Part shown: piece by piece, positions 52,596 to 60,577 of the stretch | How the letters are laid out: every line of letters starts with the position of its first letter | How positions within the stretch are numbered: position 1 is the first letter of the stretch | Assembly (NCBI GenBank): GCA_964510315.1 | Contig: CAZEAP010000010.1 | Span: 40,586 to 104,585 of the forward strand | Origin: CAZEAP01 sp964510315 | GTDB taxonomy: Bacteria; Planctomycetota; Brocadiia; SM23-32 | Reading direction: 5' to 3' | DNA: 64,000 bases | Notes under the pieces: model-generated | What the model saw: the letters and a program-made list of their open reading frames with translations, nothing else | What the model was told of the DNA's origin: nothing | Databases searched by the model: none | Program-made: the position numbers and the translations under genes

Positions 52596-54014
52596 ATGGC
52601 CGAAGGTCTTTTCAGTGTGACGGACTTCGGAGCCGACGCCGGCAGCGCCTCCCCGGCAACCGAGGCGTTTCAGAAAGCGGTGGACGCCTGTCACAAAAGC
52701 GGCGGCGGAGTGGTCAGCGTCCCGCCGGGCAGCTACGCCCTGGGCACGGTGGAGCTGAGGAGCCACGTGAACCTCCACCTCCCGGCCGGCGCCCGAATAG
52801 TGGGCAGCCGCGAGGTGGATGACTACGGAACCTACGACCGCTCTGGAGGCCGCAAGGGAATATTGTTCGCCGAGGATGCCCAGGACATCGCCCTGACCGG
52901 GCACGGAGAGATATGCGGCAGCGGCTCCGCCTTCATGGACCCCGACCGATACCGGGACACCCCGGACTACGAGGCCCGGTTTACCCGCCAGGGCGCCGCC
53001 TATCCCTCCCCGGCCGCCCCGCCGGAAGACGGACCGATCGACTTCGACGACCGGCCCGGCAAGATGATCGTACTGGTGGACTGCGAGAACGTCCGGCTCA
53101 GCGACCTGACCCTCACGGATTCGCCCTCCTGGACCGTCCGGCTCGCCACCTGTGAAGACGTCGGCGTCCGGGGCCTCACCATCCGGAACAATCCTCTGAT
53201 CGCCAACAGCGACGGCATCCACGCCACAACGTCCCGCGACGTGCGCATCTCCGACTGCGCCATCCGCGGCGGGGACGACGCCGTGTGCGTCACCGGCTTC
53301 GGGAGCGAAACGCTGCGCCGCAGCGGAGCCGAACCGAAGCACGGCAACCGGGGCCGCGTCGCCGAGCGCGTGGTGGTCAACAACTGCATCCTCTCCTCCC
53401 GCTCCAGCGGGGTGCGCGTGGGACACGGGAAGAACGACGTGCGTGACTGCCTGTTTCAAAACCTGTCGATCTACGACTCCAACCGCGGCCTCGGAGTGTT
53501 CGTCCGCAACGCGGGGAGCGTTGAGAACGTCCTCTTCTCGAACGCGATCGTGCGGACCCGCCTGATGGCCGGCAACTGGTGGGGACGGGGCGAGCCGATC
53601 CACCTCTCCGCCCTCCGGGGGCCCGACACGACCGGTCCCCTGGGAGGCATCCGCAACGTGCGGTTCACCAACGTGGTGGCAGCGGGCGAGTCCGGCATCG
53701 TACTCTACGGCACGGAGGAATCGGTCATCGAGGACCTGCTGCTGAGCGACGTCAAGCTTTCCCTGATCCCGGGCGAGCACCTGGAGGCCTGGGGCGGCAA
53801 CTTCGACCTCCGCCCCGCAGCGGAGCGGGAGAAGGCCGTCTTCCGGCACGACATCCCGGCACTCCACGCGGAGCACGTGGACGGCCTGACGCTGAGGAAC
53901 TGCGCGGTGAGCTGCCAAGCAGGCCTCCCCGGTTACTACTCCGCCGCCTTCCGTGGCCACCACGTCACGGGGCTGAGCGTCCATGCCTGCGCCGGCCCCC
54001 TCGAGTTCACCTGA
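52596..54014 (+). CDS. GH28-family polygalacturonase-like glycoside hydrolase
   Basis: 472 residues of right-handed beta-helix. FSVTDFGADAGSASPATEAF and AVDACHKSGGGVVSVPPGSY start the helix; the active-site blocks are NSDGIHATTSRDVRISDC, IRGGDDAVCVTG (the two catalytic Asp) and SRSSGVRVGHGKNDVRDC (conserved His). It should cleave galacturonan, rhamnogalacturonan or xylogalacturonan; linkage is unknown. No signal peptide is apparent, which is unusual for a pectinase and suggests intracellular action on oligosaccharides. ATG 52596 follows AGAGAGG. A long open frame on the opposite strand is a shadow. Confidence 0.88.
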   Translation: MAEGLFSVTDFGADAGSASPATEAFQKAVDACHKSGGGVVSVPPGSYALGTVELRSHVNLHLPAGARIVGSREVDDYGTYDRSGGRKGILFAEDAQDIALTGHGEICGSGSAFMDPDRYRDTPDYEARFTRQGAAYPSPAAPPEDGPIDFDDRPGKMIVLVDCENVRLSDLTLTDSPSWTVRLATCEDVGVRGLTIRNNPLIANSDGIHATTSRDVRISDCAIRGGDDAVCVTGFGSETLRRSGAEPKHGNRGRVAERVVVNNCILSSRSSGVRVGHGKNDVRDCLFQNLSIYDSNRGLGVFVRNAGSVENVLFSNAIVRTRLMAGNWWGRGEPIHLSALRGPDTTGPLGGIRNVRFTNVVAAGESGIVLYGTEESVIEDLLLSDVKLSLIPGEHLEAWGGNFDLRPAAEREKAVFRHDIPALHAEHVDGLTLRNCAVSCQAGLPGYYSAAFRGHHVTGLSVHACAGPLEFT

Positions 54015-54205
54015 CCACAGGGCCATCCATCCGAGAACGCCCCGCATTGCGGAGCGAAACGGGCGGGCATCGACCACTTCTGGAAGGCCCCGACCCTCAG
54101 GGAAATCGCGCGCCTCTGCCTGGCCGAGTTGCCCCTCCCCCGCGTACACGGAACAGGACAGACCGAACTGGCCTGCCCCTGGTGTATAGGTGGTGGCGGG
54201 CGCAA

Positions 54206-54476
54206 AATTACGAGCGTGACGAGGCCCCCGGAAATCCTCTCGGCGCAGTCCGGTCATCCGGTGAAAACCGTCGCCGCCCTTCTGCCGTTTCAGCAGGTTT
54301 TCGAACTTCCGCGCTGCACCCAAGCCACCGAACTCCCGTGTCCACACAACTTCCCAGCGCCCTTTGCCTTTGGTCCAGCGCGACACCCCGTCATTGTGCT
54401 GCCGAAGTCGTGTGGCCAGATCCTCCGTCACCCCGGCCTAGAACCGACCGGCGGTGGCACTCCAAAAGACGTATAC
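54206..54476 (-). pseudogene. GIY-YIG nuclease-domain remnant with an in-frame stop
   Basis: The minus strand encodes VYVFWSATAGRF, then a TAG (54440-54438), then GVTEDLATRLRQHNDGVSRW, EVVWTREFGGLGAARKFENL and LKRQKGGDGFHRMTGL. That is a small stand-alone GIY-YIG endonuclease in which the Tyr codon of the YIG strand (TAC) has become TAG and the following Ile has become Ala. A further stop (TGA) precedes VYVF. A GTG at 54431 could restart the C-terminal half, but both GIY and YIG tyrosines would be lost. It lies just outside the left repeat of the methyltransferase island. Confidence 0.75.
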
Positions 54477-54510
54477 TCAGTGGGGCCCGGCCGCGCATCG
54501 TCCCCGGGAA

Positions 54511-54572
54511 GTACACAAGAAAGGGCGAGCATCCACGCTGCCCGCCCTCTGTGTGACATGGTAGCGGGGGCC
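54511..54572. repeat. ~60-bp dispersed repeat, copy A (left side of methyltransferase island)
   Basis: Begins GTACACAAGAAAG and ends TGGTAGCGGGGG (54559-54570), with a hairpin between. The distance from GAAAG to TGGTAG is 40 bp, exactly as in copy B. On the minus strand the end reads CCCCCGCTACCA, like a tRNA 3' terminus with CCA. Confidence 0.7.
54522..54548 (-). terminator. Terminator-like hairpin in repeat copy A
   Basis: Stem AGGGCG/CGCCCT with inner AGC/GCT pairs and a 3-nt bulge; on the minus strand it is followed by TTTCTTG, as in an intrinsic terminator. Confidence 0.5.
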
Positions 54573-54844
54573 CGCTTCGTAACCGAAGCGCGACCCCAGC
54601 TCGAACAAACCCACGTCATCGACTACCCGGATGCGTGCAGGTTGCGCATAGGTACTGGAATGCCCTATCCCTGCGAAGAAGCTGAACCGTTAATCGGCCG
54701 AGCAATTCTTCACCATCCATTTAGCACTGCGTATCCGCTTACGCCAGGCCTGAGCTGCCTCAAAGGCCTCGCGGCGTATCGAATCTTGATATCGGATTCA
54801 GACACTCTGCATCATTAGCCAGATTGTATGGCAGGGACAACTCC
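54573..54844. other. Leader region of the methyltransferase gene
   Basis: 272 bp without a recognisable gene. Base composition falls here relative to the left flank. No strong promoter is evident; a weak TTGATA near 54787 is the only candidate -35. Confidence 0.3.
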
Positions 54845-56050
54845 ATGGGAACACACATGATCACCGCAGACACCCGCGAGAAGCTCGTGAAGGCGGCGAG
54901 GTGTAAGGAGCCCGTATCTGGGCTGACACATGAGTTCTACCGCTACCCCGCCCGGTTTTCACCGGTCTTCGCGCATGCCGTCATAGACGCTTTCACTCAG
55001 GAGGGCCAGAGCGTGTTGGACCCGTTTATGGGTGGTGGGACAACTCTGGTTGAAGCCTGCGCCATGGGTCGTCGTGCCGGAGGGTGCGATGTGAGCAGCC
55101 TGGCGGCTTTTCTCTCAAGAGTGAAAACGACCGTCTACTCACAGGACGAGTTGCAGGCAGTGTCCGACTGGGCCGTTCAAATGGCTGACTGGATTAACCT
55201 GCGCAATGACTCGGTAAGACCACAGCAGTGGCTCAGAGCGGGATATCAGCGCAATATCAATAGCCGCAGGACCTGGCCCATACGGAAAGCGTTGGAACTA
55301 GCGATAAGCCGCCTTGTGGACCTGTCTTCAGCCCGGGAACGGGCGCTTGCACGCTGCATCCTGTTGAGGACAGGGCAGTGGGCTTTGGACTCTCGCAAGA
55401 GCATCCCATCTGTAGCGGATTTCCGCAAGCAGCTAGTACCCTACGCAGAAGATGTGATCGCTGGTGCAGGCAGTTTTGCCGCGGCCGTGCAGGCGTCAGA
55501 CAGGGGCCCGCGGCATGGCGAATTGCGAGCCACTTGCTTGGAGGGCTCTGCTGCAAACATAGAAATGCACGAAGAACTGTCAGCACTGTGCCCTCCCAAA
55601 CTGATTCTGACTTCCCCGCCATACCCGGGTGTCCATGTGCTCTACCATCGTTGGCAGGTGAAGGGCCGTAAGGAAACACCCGCGCCTTTCTGGATCGCCA
55701 ACTGTATGGATAGCAAGGGAGAAGCGTATTACACGATGGGAGGAAGGCATGAATCGGGAATCGAGACATACTTCGAGCAGCTGATCGCTATATTCGATTC
55801 CCTCGCGCGTCTTGCAGACAGCTCAACCGTCCTTGCCCAGATGATCGGCTTCTCTGAGCCAGACTGGCAGCTGCCGTGCTATTTGTCCGCCTTGACGAAC
55901 GCGGGGTTCCACGAAGTACGGCTCGGCGAGCGGATGGATACGCCTGACTGCCGGTTGTGGCGCCAGGTGCCCAACCGAAAGTGGCACGCTAACCGGCAGG
56001 GGCAGACGCCTTCGTGTCAGGAAGTTGTACTGTTTCACCGACTCGCCTGA
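54845..56050 (+). CDS. DNA methyltransferase (TSPPY-type, N4-cytosine/N6-adenine family)
   Basis: 401 residues. The SAM-binding motif LDPFMGGGTTLVEACAMGRR is near residue 55 and the catalytic TSPPYPGVHVLYHRW near residue 265; TSPPY is most common in N4-cytosine enzymes. The ~200 residues between would hold target recognition. Codon use and base composition look less G+C-rich than the surrounding chromosome, suggesting transfer. ATG 54845 follows AGGGAC; a TTG at 54824 is an alternative. It converges with the GHKL-ATPase gene, 18 bp apart, as often in restriction-modification or defence cassettes. Confidence 0.87.
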   Translation: MGTHMITADTREKLVKAARCKEPVSGLTHEFYRYPARFSPVFAHAVIDAFTQEGQSVLDPFMGGGTTLVEACAMGRRAGGCDVSSLAAFLSRVKTTVYSQDELQAVSDWAVQMADWINLRNDSVRPQQWLRAGYQRNINSRRTWPIRKALELAISRLVDLSSARERALARCILLRTGQWALDSRKSIPSVADFRKQLVPYAEDVIAGAGSFAAAVQASDRGPRHGELRATCLEGSAANIEMHEELSALCPPKLILTSPPYPGVHVLYHRWQVKGRKETPAPFWIANCMDSKGEAYYTMGGRHESGIETYFEQLIAIFDSLARLADSSTVLAQMIGFSEPDWQLPCYLSALTNAGFHEVRLGERMDTPDCRLWRQVPNRKWHANRQGQTPSCQEVVLFHRLA

Positions 56051-56068
56051 GCGGCAATTGGACCGACA

Positions 56069-58381
56069 TCATTCATCAACCTTTGCCAGCTGCCGGACGA
56101 CTGGAACAATGACAGTCGACATTCCTCGGGAAGCCTGAGCGATTTTGTCGAATACATCTCTTTCGTCTTCACTGGCTGACTCCTGTGACGTGTTACGTAT
56201 GTCAATTCCTGCCTGATGAAGCATCCCGAGAACAAGCAAGGCCAGCCCCCATTTGAACCAGTACCGCGTGAGTTCTGATTCGGACTCTCGAACGCGTCGG
56301 AGTTCCTGCGCCAGGTACGCATTATCCATGTTGACGTAAAGGTCAAAATGATCCTCTGACCTGACAGTGCGCACCCCGCTGTACTTGTCGAAATCATGTT
56401 CTCCCCATTCGTCTCTGGTCACCTCGCGAACGGGGGGCAACTCGAGCCGAGCTGTCGTGGACCGCCTCCTGCCCGACGGGTTTTTGGACTTCTCGCTCGG
56501 CGGGCGCGCCGCCATCGTAAATGTGTTGACAAACGGCTCAACCCTCTGCTCGTCTGTTACGGTTACCGTCACTTCATGCTGCTGGCCCGGAGCCATCCCC
56601 TCTGGGACTTGGAAAGTGCCGGTGCTCACTCCGTTCCAAGTTCGCGAAATGGTCCCGTCGGCGCCTTGAATGGCGAAATGGCCAGGCATTTCCCCACGCG
56701 TGAAATAGTCATTGGTGGCGTCTGTTTCGAACTCCACCCGACAATATGAATTCACCGGGCACTGTTTCTGCAGACCAGAGCTAGGTTCCTCTTTGATACG
56801 AAAGAATGTTGGGAACTGACGGCCTTGCCATTCCTCTTCATTCATCCCGGGATCGTATGGGTCGTGGACTCTGGTGCCAGGAGCAAGGATATCGCGGAGG
56901 GCCGGATCGGCCTGAACAAGATCTCCGAGTATCTGGAGCGCTTCCGTTTCGTCAGTCTTCTCCCTTATTCGAGCGGCCCGCCGACGGGCCTCCAGTTCGC
57001 GCAAGCCCGGATGCTGCTTCAGTTCTCGTTTGAGTTCATCTCGTATTGTGTCCAAGGCCTCGCAATCCCGTGTTCTGTCCCGCGATGCCATGAACAGATC
57101 CTCCCGGGCCCGCTGATCGATTCCGGTCGTGTCGACTGCAATCATTACGTCCTTTCGGATATAGCCGAAACCCACGGTTTCCCCAATAAACCTCTGGCTG
57201 ATTGTGCCGTGGACCTGGCCATTCACAGTGAAATAGACTCCCCCTTTTAGTCTTCGCCTACTTTTGTCACTACGCCCTGATTTCAAGGCCACGATTTCGT
57301 AGGGTAGAGTGCCGATGCTCTCTATCCGAATACTTCCTCCAGGAGGCGGGTCGAAACCAGGTTCGAGGTCATTGCTGTCAGTGACATACACACTCAAACC
57401 CGACACGGTTGTGTCGAAGGAGTGGGCTCGGTAATCGCGTCGTTCACTGATCCGAAATGGAAGACAAAGGTAATGCAAACGCGACTCAAACGCGTACCGC
57501 AGCTCGAAGGTTGCCAATGATTTCAGCCCACCCTTGAGCTGATAGTTATAGAGCTTGACGATTGTTCCCGCCGCAAGAGGGCTCCCGTAGGCTTCTGGGT
57601 GTGGTCCGGGGAGAGCGTCTATGGCCGACTTCTCGAATCGCAAGACTTGCGCTTCTGGTGCAAGGTAGACGTACATTGATGATCTACGCCCGTGAGCGGC
57701 AGGAAGACGCCGCATGACCGTGAACCCCCACATATCTCGGCTCCCGTCCTGCGCCCGAGTAGGCGGAATATCCGGTGCTCGCCTTGATATGATAAGCTGC
57801 AGGTTTTCCTTTCCACACCAGGGCAACACTCCAGTGCCGCCGCTGTTATACTTCCCCTGTACAAATGGTATGCGCAGCTTATTCGACTTCCCGAGAGAGC
57901 AAAACGTATCGGGGAATCTGTCTGGCGTTTGCCCCTCACCCTTGTCGACAATCATGTACGAGGGAACGCCCTTTTCGCCCACCGCTACGAGGGTGCACTG
58001 CTCGCCAAGCTCTGTACGTTGCTTCGCAGCCAAGTTCTCGAGTCTGCCCTCACGTATGTCAAAGAAACGCTCCGCTGCCTCCGCCATTCCAGTTGGCGCA
58101 TCGGACGATTCCGGATCGATGCCTCGTTCGAAGCATCTACGCGTGAGTATGGCATCCAGGCCGTTAATGACTTTCTCCACCAGTGCCGCGTCAGCAGACC
58201 TTTGTTGATTTCCTATGGTTGACCAATTGTTCTCCATATCCCCCACGGCCCGCCACACGCTCTCGTCTTCCCACAGGCCGGCCTCCTTCAGAATGTCAAT
58301 GACCGCAGTTTCGTTTTCGGCTTTCAACAATGCTGTACACAGTTCCTCTGCTTGAACATCTGCCGCTGCCTGACTAGACAT
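56069..58381 (-). CDS. GHKL-type ATPase, defence-associated (unclassified)
   Basis: 770 residues. The N-terminal third is a GHKL (HSP90/MORC/histidine-kinase-like) ATPase: ADAALVEKVINGLDAIL supplies the N-box Asn, IVDKGEGQTPDRFPD the G1 box (DxGxG), and GKYNSGGTGVLPWCGKENLQ the lid and G2 box. A middle region (~250-450) follows, then a beta-rich domain (~520-640) with VEFETDATNDYFTRGEMPG, and a C-terminal helical part with VVREV-like charged stretches. Proteins with this NNWSTIGNQQ-type N-terminus occur beside DNA methyltransferases in defence islands; biochemical role is unknown. ATG 58381 follows AAGGGGGA. It is 56 bp downstream of its operon partner. Confidence 0.8.
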   Translation of the reverse strand: MSSQAAADVQAEELCTALLKAENETAVIDILKEAGLWEDESVWRAVGDMENNWSTIGNQQRSADAALVEKVINGLDAILTRRCFERGIDPESSDAPTGMAEAAERFFDIREGRLENLAAKQRTELGEQCTLVAVGEKGVPSYMIVDKGEGQTPDRFPDTFCSLGKSNKLRIPFVQGKYNSGGTGVLPWCGKENLQLIISRRAPDIPPTRAQDGSRDMWGFTVMRRLPAAHGRRSSMYVYLAPEAQVLRFEKSAIDALPGPHPEAYGSPLAAGTIVKLYNYQLKGGLKSLATFELRYAFESRLHYLCLPFRISERRDYRAHSFDTTVSGLSVYVTDSNDLEPGFDPPPGGSIRIESIGTLPYEIVALKSGRSDKSRRRLKGGVYFTVNGQVHGTISQRFIGETVGFGYIRKDVMIAVDTTGIDQRAREDLFMASRDRTRDCEALDTIRDELKRELKQHPGLRELEARRRAARIREKTDETEALQILGDLVQADPALRDILAPGTRVHDPYDPGMNEEEWQGRQFPTFFRIKEEPSSGLQKQCPVNSYCRVEFETDATNDYFTRGEMPGHFAIQGADGTISRTWNGVSTGTFQVPEGMAPGQQHEVTVTVTDEQRVEPFVNTFTMAARPPSEKSKNPSGRRRSTTARLELPPVREVTRDEWGEHDFDKYSGVRTVRSEDHFDLYVNMDNAYLAQELRRVRESESELTRYWFKWGLALLVLGMLHQAGIDIRNTSQESASEDERDVFDKIAQASRGMSTVIVPVVRQLAKVDE

Positions 58382-58437
58382 CAAGTATCCCCCTTGCGGT
58401 GGTTTATTGCGTATCCGCGATGGTTTCGGTGAAGCGG

Positions 58438-59061
58438 TCAGGACGGGACTGGAGCCAGAGAAGACCATTGATCCTCGACTTGATCACTCAGGGACTCCGG
58501 ACGCGGAATCGTGTAGCCCTGTCGGCCATGTTTCTCGACGATGCCGGCTTCGACAAGCCAGGCGAGAACGATGTACGTCTGGTAGCTAGGAACTTCGGAG
58601 TGGTCTTTAGGGTCTTCGATAGGGAAGAAGTCGGCGGTGGCGACCTTGCTCTCGGTGCCTCCGGCCTGCACAATTGCCTTTGTGAGTGCCACGGCGAGCC
58701 GGCGGGGAGCGGTGTGCTTGTACTCCTTCTTCTTCTTCTTTGACCAGCCCACCTTCATAAGTTCGTCGCCGCTCCGGAAGAACCTCGGGTAATCCCGTGC
58801 GTGCTTCGGCTTCCGGGGCTTGCGCTGTCTCTTTTTCGAAGACGCTCGGACGGACTCCTCAGACGAAGAGGCCGATTCGCGTTCGTTCTCGCCTGAACCT
58901 AGCCGGTTGGCCAACTGGTCTATCCCCTCTGCCACTGAGGCAAGACGCACCACGTCCGGGTACTGTCCTGCACTGCCCGCCTCTGCGATGAGTTTCTGGA
59001 ACTGCCGCTCCATTTGCCGCAGCAGCTCTGCCGCCTTCGATGTGGGGTCTTCTGCGCGCAT
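58438..59061 (-). CDS. Basic-linker protein, partner of the GHKL ATPase
   Basis: 207 residues, unrecognised. Three parts: a helical N-terminus (MRAEDPTSKAAELLRQMERQ), a Ser/Lys/Arg-rich low-complexity linker (~65-100) likely to touch nucleic acid, and a C-terminal domain (~125-195) with RRLAVALTKAIVQAG and TYIVLAWLVEAGIVEKHGRQ that could be a winged helix. It is the first gene of a two-gene operon with the ATPase. The ATG at 59061 lies about 1 nt from the predicted transcription start, so the mRNA is leaderless. It may be the DNA-reading or regulatory subunit; this is inference. Confidence 0.65.
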   Translation of the reverse strand: MRAEDPTSKAAELLRQMERQFQKLIAEAGSAGQYPDVVRLASVAEGIDQLANRLGSGENERESASSSEESVRASSKKRQRKPRKPKHARDYPRFFRSGDELMKVGWSKKKKKEYKHTAPRRLAVALTKAIVQAGGTESKVATADFFPIEDPKDHSEVPSYQTYIVLAWLVEAGIVEKHGRQGYTIPRPESLSDQVEDQWSSLAPVPS

Positions 59062-59068
59062 ATAATAG

Positions 59069-59097
59069 ACTATATCAACATCGGGGGTTGCTGTCAA
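59069..59097 (-). promoter_or_regulatory. Near-consensus promoter giving a leaderless mRNA
   Basis: Minus strand: TTGACA (59097-59092), 17-bp spacer, TATAGT (59074-59069). The next seven bases, CTATTAT, put the start site at or within 1 nt of the ATG at 59061. Confidence 0.85.
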
Positions 59098-59234
59098 ACA
59101 TATTTCGCTGTATTATATGGGAGTCGGCCTCGGGTGGTGGGTCCGTCTCTCATTTTCGACGCCGGTTGGAATGCGGGCGCCTTACAGGTGGGCGTTCTTG
59201 GCGGCACCTTTCAGCACTGAAGGGAGGCGGTCGA

Positions 59235-59588
59235 GTGGCAACGTACAATCTCCGGCGGTTTGCCAGGCCCGGAGCACTGAAAAAGATCACGCCGCGGTTT
59301 CTCGTGGAGTTCCTCTCCCTCCATCGCGACTTCCTTGCAGCAAAGGGCACGCAGTTGGCGTCAGCCGTCGACGAGGATAGTTTGGGCTCTGACGCGCTGG
59401 CCGGGTTGTTCATGGCGCCCGGGCCGAAGCTCTCGTGTTCGGACGCTGTGTATTTGACCTGCTCGCTATGCGCGTGTGCAATAGTCACACAATTCCCGGT
59501 TCTGGGCCTCTACCTGAGGCAAACGGGCAGTCCCCCGATTTGCAGGAACCGGGCGAGCCGTGTGTACCTGCCGGATTCCCTCGCTTAG
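59235..59588 (+). pseudogene. Truncated gene of an unnamed family, copy 1
   Basis: GTG 59235 has GGGAGG 9 bp upstream. The first ~60 residues (ATYNLRRFARPGALKKITPR, FLVEFLSLHRDFLAAKGTQL, DALAGLFMAPGP) are colinear with copy 2 downstream and look like a conserved protein N-terminus of unknown function. After about residue 62 the frame becomes Cys-rich and unlike a protein of this kind, suggesting a frameshift, and it ends at 59588. Copy 2 begins 13 bp later. Confidence 0.5.
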
Positions 59589-59601
59589 AGGAGTCTGCCA
59601 G

Positions 59602-59718
59602 TTGGGAACGTACAACCCCCGACGCTTCTCGAAGCCGAAGTCCCTGAAGGACATCACGCCCCGCTACCTGGTCGAGTTCCTCTCCCCGCATCGTGACACC
59701 CTGGGACGGCGTACATGA
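59602..59718 (+). pseudogene. Truncated gene of the same unnamed family, copy 2
   Basis: TTG 59602 with GAGGAG 8-13 bp upstream. 38 residues: GTYNPRRFSKPKSLKDITPR then YLVEFLSPHRDTLG, about 70% identical to the start of copy 1. It stops at a TGA (59716-59718) that lies inside repeat copy B, so the repeat boundary truncates the gene. Both copies keep a ribosome binding site but only the N-terminal end. Confidence 0.5.
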
Positions 59719-59770
59719 AAGAGGGCAGGCCGGGAAGGCCTGCCCTTGTGCGTGTATGGTAGCGGGGGCG
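59711..59770. repeat. ~60-bp dispersed repeat, copy B
   Basis: GTACATGAAAG ... TGGTAGCGGGGGC, same 40-bp internal spacing as copy A. Copy C starts 55 bp further on. Confidence 0.7.
59723..59745 (-). terminator. Perfect 9-bp terminator-like hairpin in repeat copy B
   Basis: GGGCAGGCC (59723-59731), loop of 5, GGCCTGCCC (59737-59745). On the minus strand TCTTTC follows the stem. Confidence 0.6.
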
Positions 59771-59824
59771 GGGCCGCCACGGGCGGCTGAAATTCGAACA
59801 GCGTCCGAACCCCGCCAACGGCCG

Positions 59825-59882
59825 GTACACCGAAAGGGGCCCGCCGCCTGGCGAGCCCCTGTAGTGTGCTGGTAGCGGGGGT
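59825..59882. repeat. ~60-bp dispersed repeat, copy C
   Basis: GTACACCGAAAG ... TGGTAGCGGGGG (59870-59881), internal spacing 38 bp. Confidence 0.65.
59835..59860 (-). terminator. Terminator-like hairpin in repeat copy C
   Basis: Ten paired positions with one mismatch: AGGGGC/GCCCCT outside and CGCC/GGCG inside, loop GCCT. The minus strand continues TTTCGG. Confidence 0.5.
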
Positions 59883-60244
59883 AGGAAGCGCACCAGAAAA
59901 GAAGATTCCGGGCCGCATTGTGAATTTCCACTTCGACCCCTCGGGCCTGTGCATTGCTTCCACTGCCGCCGTCCCTATTGCCGTAAGCCTCGGCATGGCG
60001 TGACCTTAGTGCTTATTCCACCTCCTGTTCTTGCATGTCACCTGCGCAGCCCCGGCTCCGGTATGCGTCATGGTTCCCCAACGCAGTGCCGGCCTGGCCC
60101 GGCGGCCAATGTGCTTGTTGCGCACATTGACATCCGAGGTCGCGGGTTCGTAGCCAGGCGGGCGTGGCTGGCATGCTCCGGCGGACGCTCGCTACGCGGA
60201 GGTGCGCGGTCTGGTCCGGAGCGCCGGTTGCGGCGCGGGAAACC
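59883..60244. other. Gene-free stretch between repeat C and the toxin-antitoxin pair
   Basis: No credible gene on either strand; open frames lack ribosome binding sites and family resemblance. Confidence 0.45.
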
Positions 60245-60577
60245 CTATAGAAACTCAACGTGCCCCCTCATCTCCTGCGGGGTGAGCACGTCGTGGATCA
60301 GCATGAGGCCCCTCAGCATTCGTCCGACAGGCGCTCTTTGCGCAGCGTACACGATGCCCGCGTGCGGAACGCCCTCATCGTGAAGACGCAGGAAGTCCGT
60401 ATCCTGCGTGAAAAGGACGCGCCCCTGTTGAGCGGCCAACTCGATGTGCGCCCGGTCCGCGGCGGAGAGCAGGCCTGCATCCTGCACCGTTAGTACGTCC
60501 ACCCCGCGGCGGCGCAACCCCTCGGTGACCGCCCGCGGGACGTGTTCATCCATGTAGAAATGGATGCGCTCAGGCAT
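60245..60577 (-). CDS. DUF5615 PIN-like toxin
   Basis: 110 residues of the PIN-like DUF5615 family, presumed ribonucleases. IHFYMDEHVPRAVTEGLRRR gives the first acidic residues, VDVLTVQDAGLLSAADRAHI the second, and VLFTQDTDFLRLHDEG the Asp cluster of the active site. It overlaps the upstream DUF433 gene by 8 bp, the usual order antitoxin then toxin. It would cleave RNA unless bound by DUF433. ATG 60577. Confidence 0.88.
   Translation of the reverse strand: MPERIHFYMDEHVPRAVTEGLRRRGVDVLTVQDAGLLSAADRAHIELAAQQGRVLFTQDTDFLRLHDEGVPHAGIVYAAQRAPVGRMLRGLMLIHDVLTPQEMRGHVEFL

Noticed and set aside
52251..54431. 726-codon open frame on the minus strand
   Set aside because: It is antisense to the well-supported GH28 gene; only its first ~75 codons (the GIY-YIG relic) match a family. 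The rest is a G+C-rich shadow.
59757..59768. Minus-strand tRNA gene ending CCCCCGCTACCA at the dispersed repeats
   Set aside because: Only the 3' end looks like a tRNA; no acceptor partner, D-arm or anticodon arm can be folded at any of the three copies.
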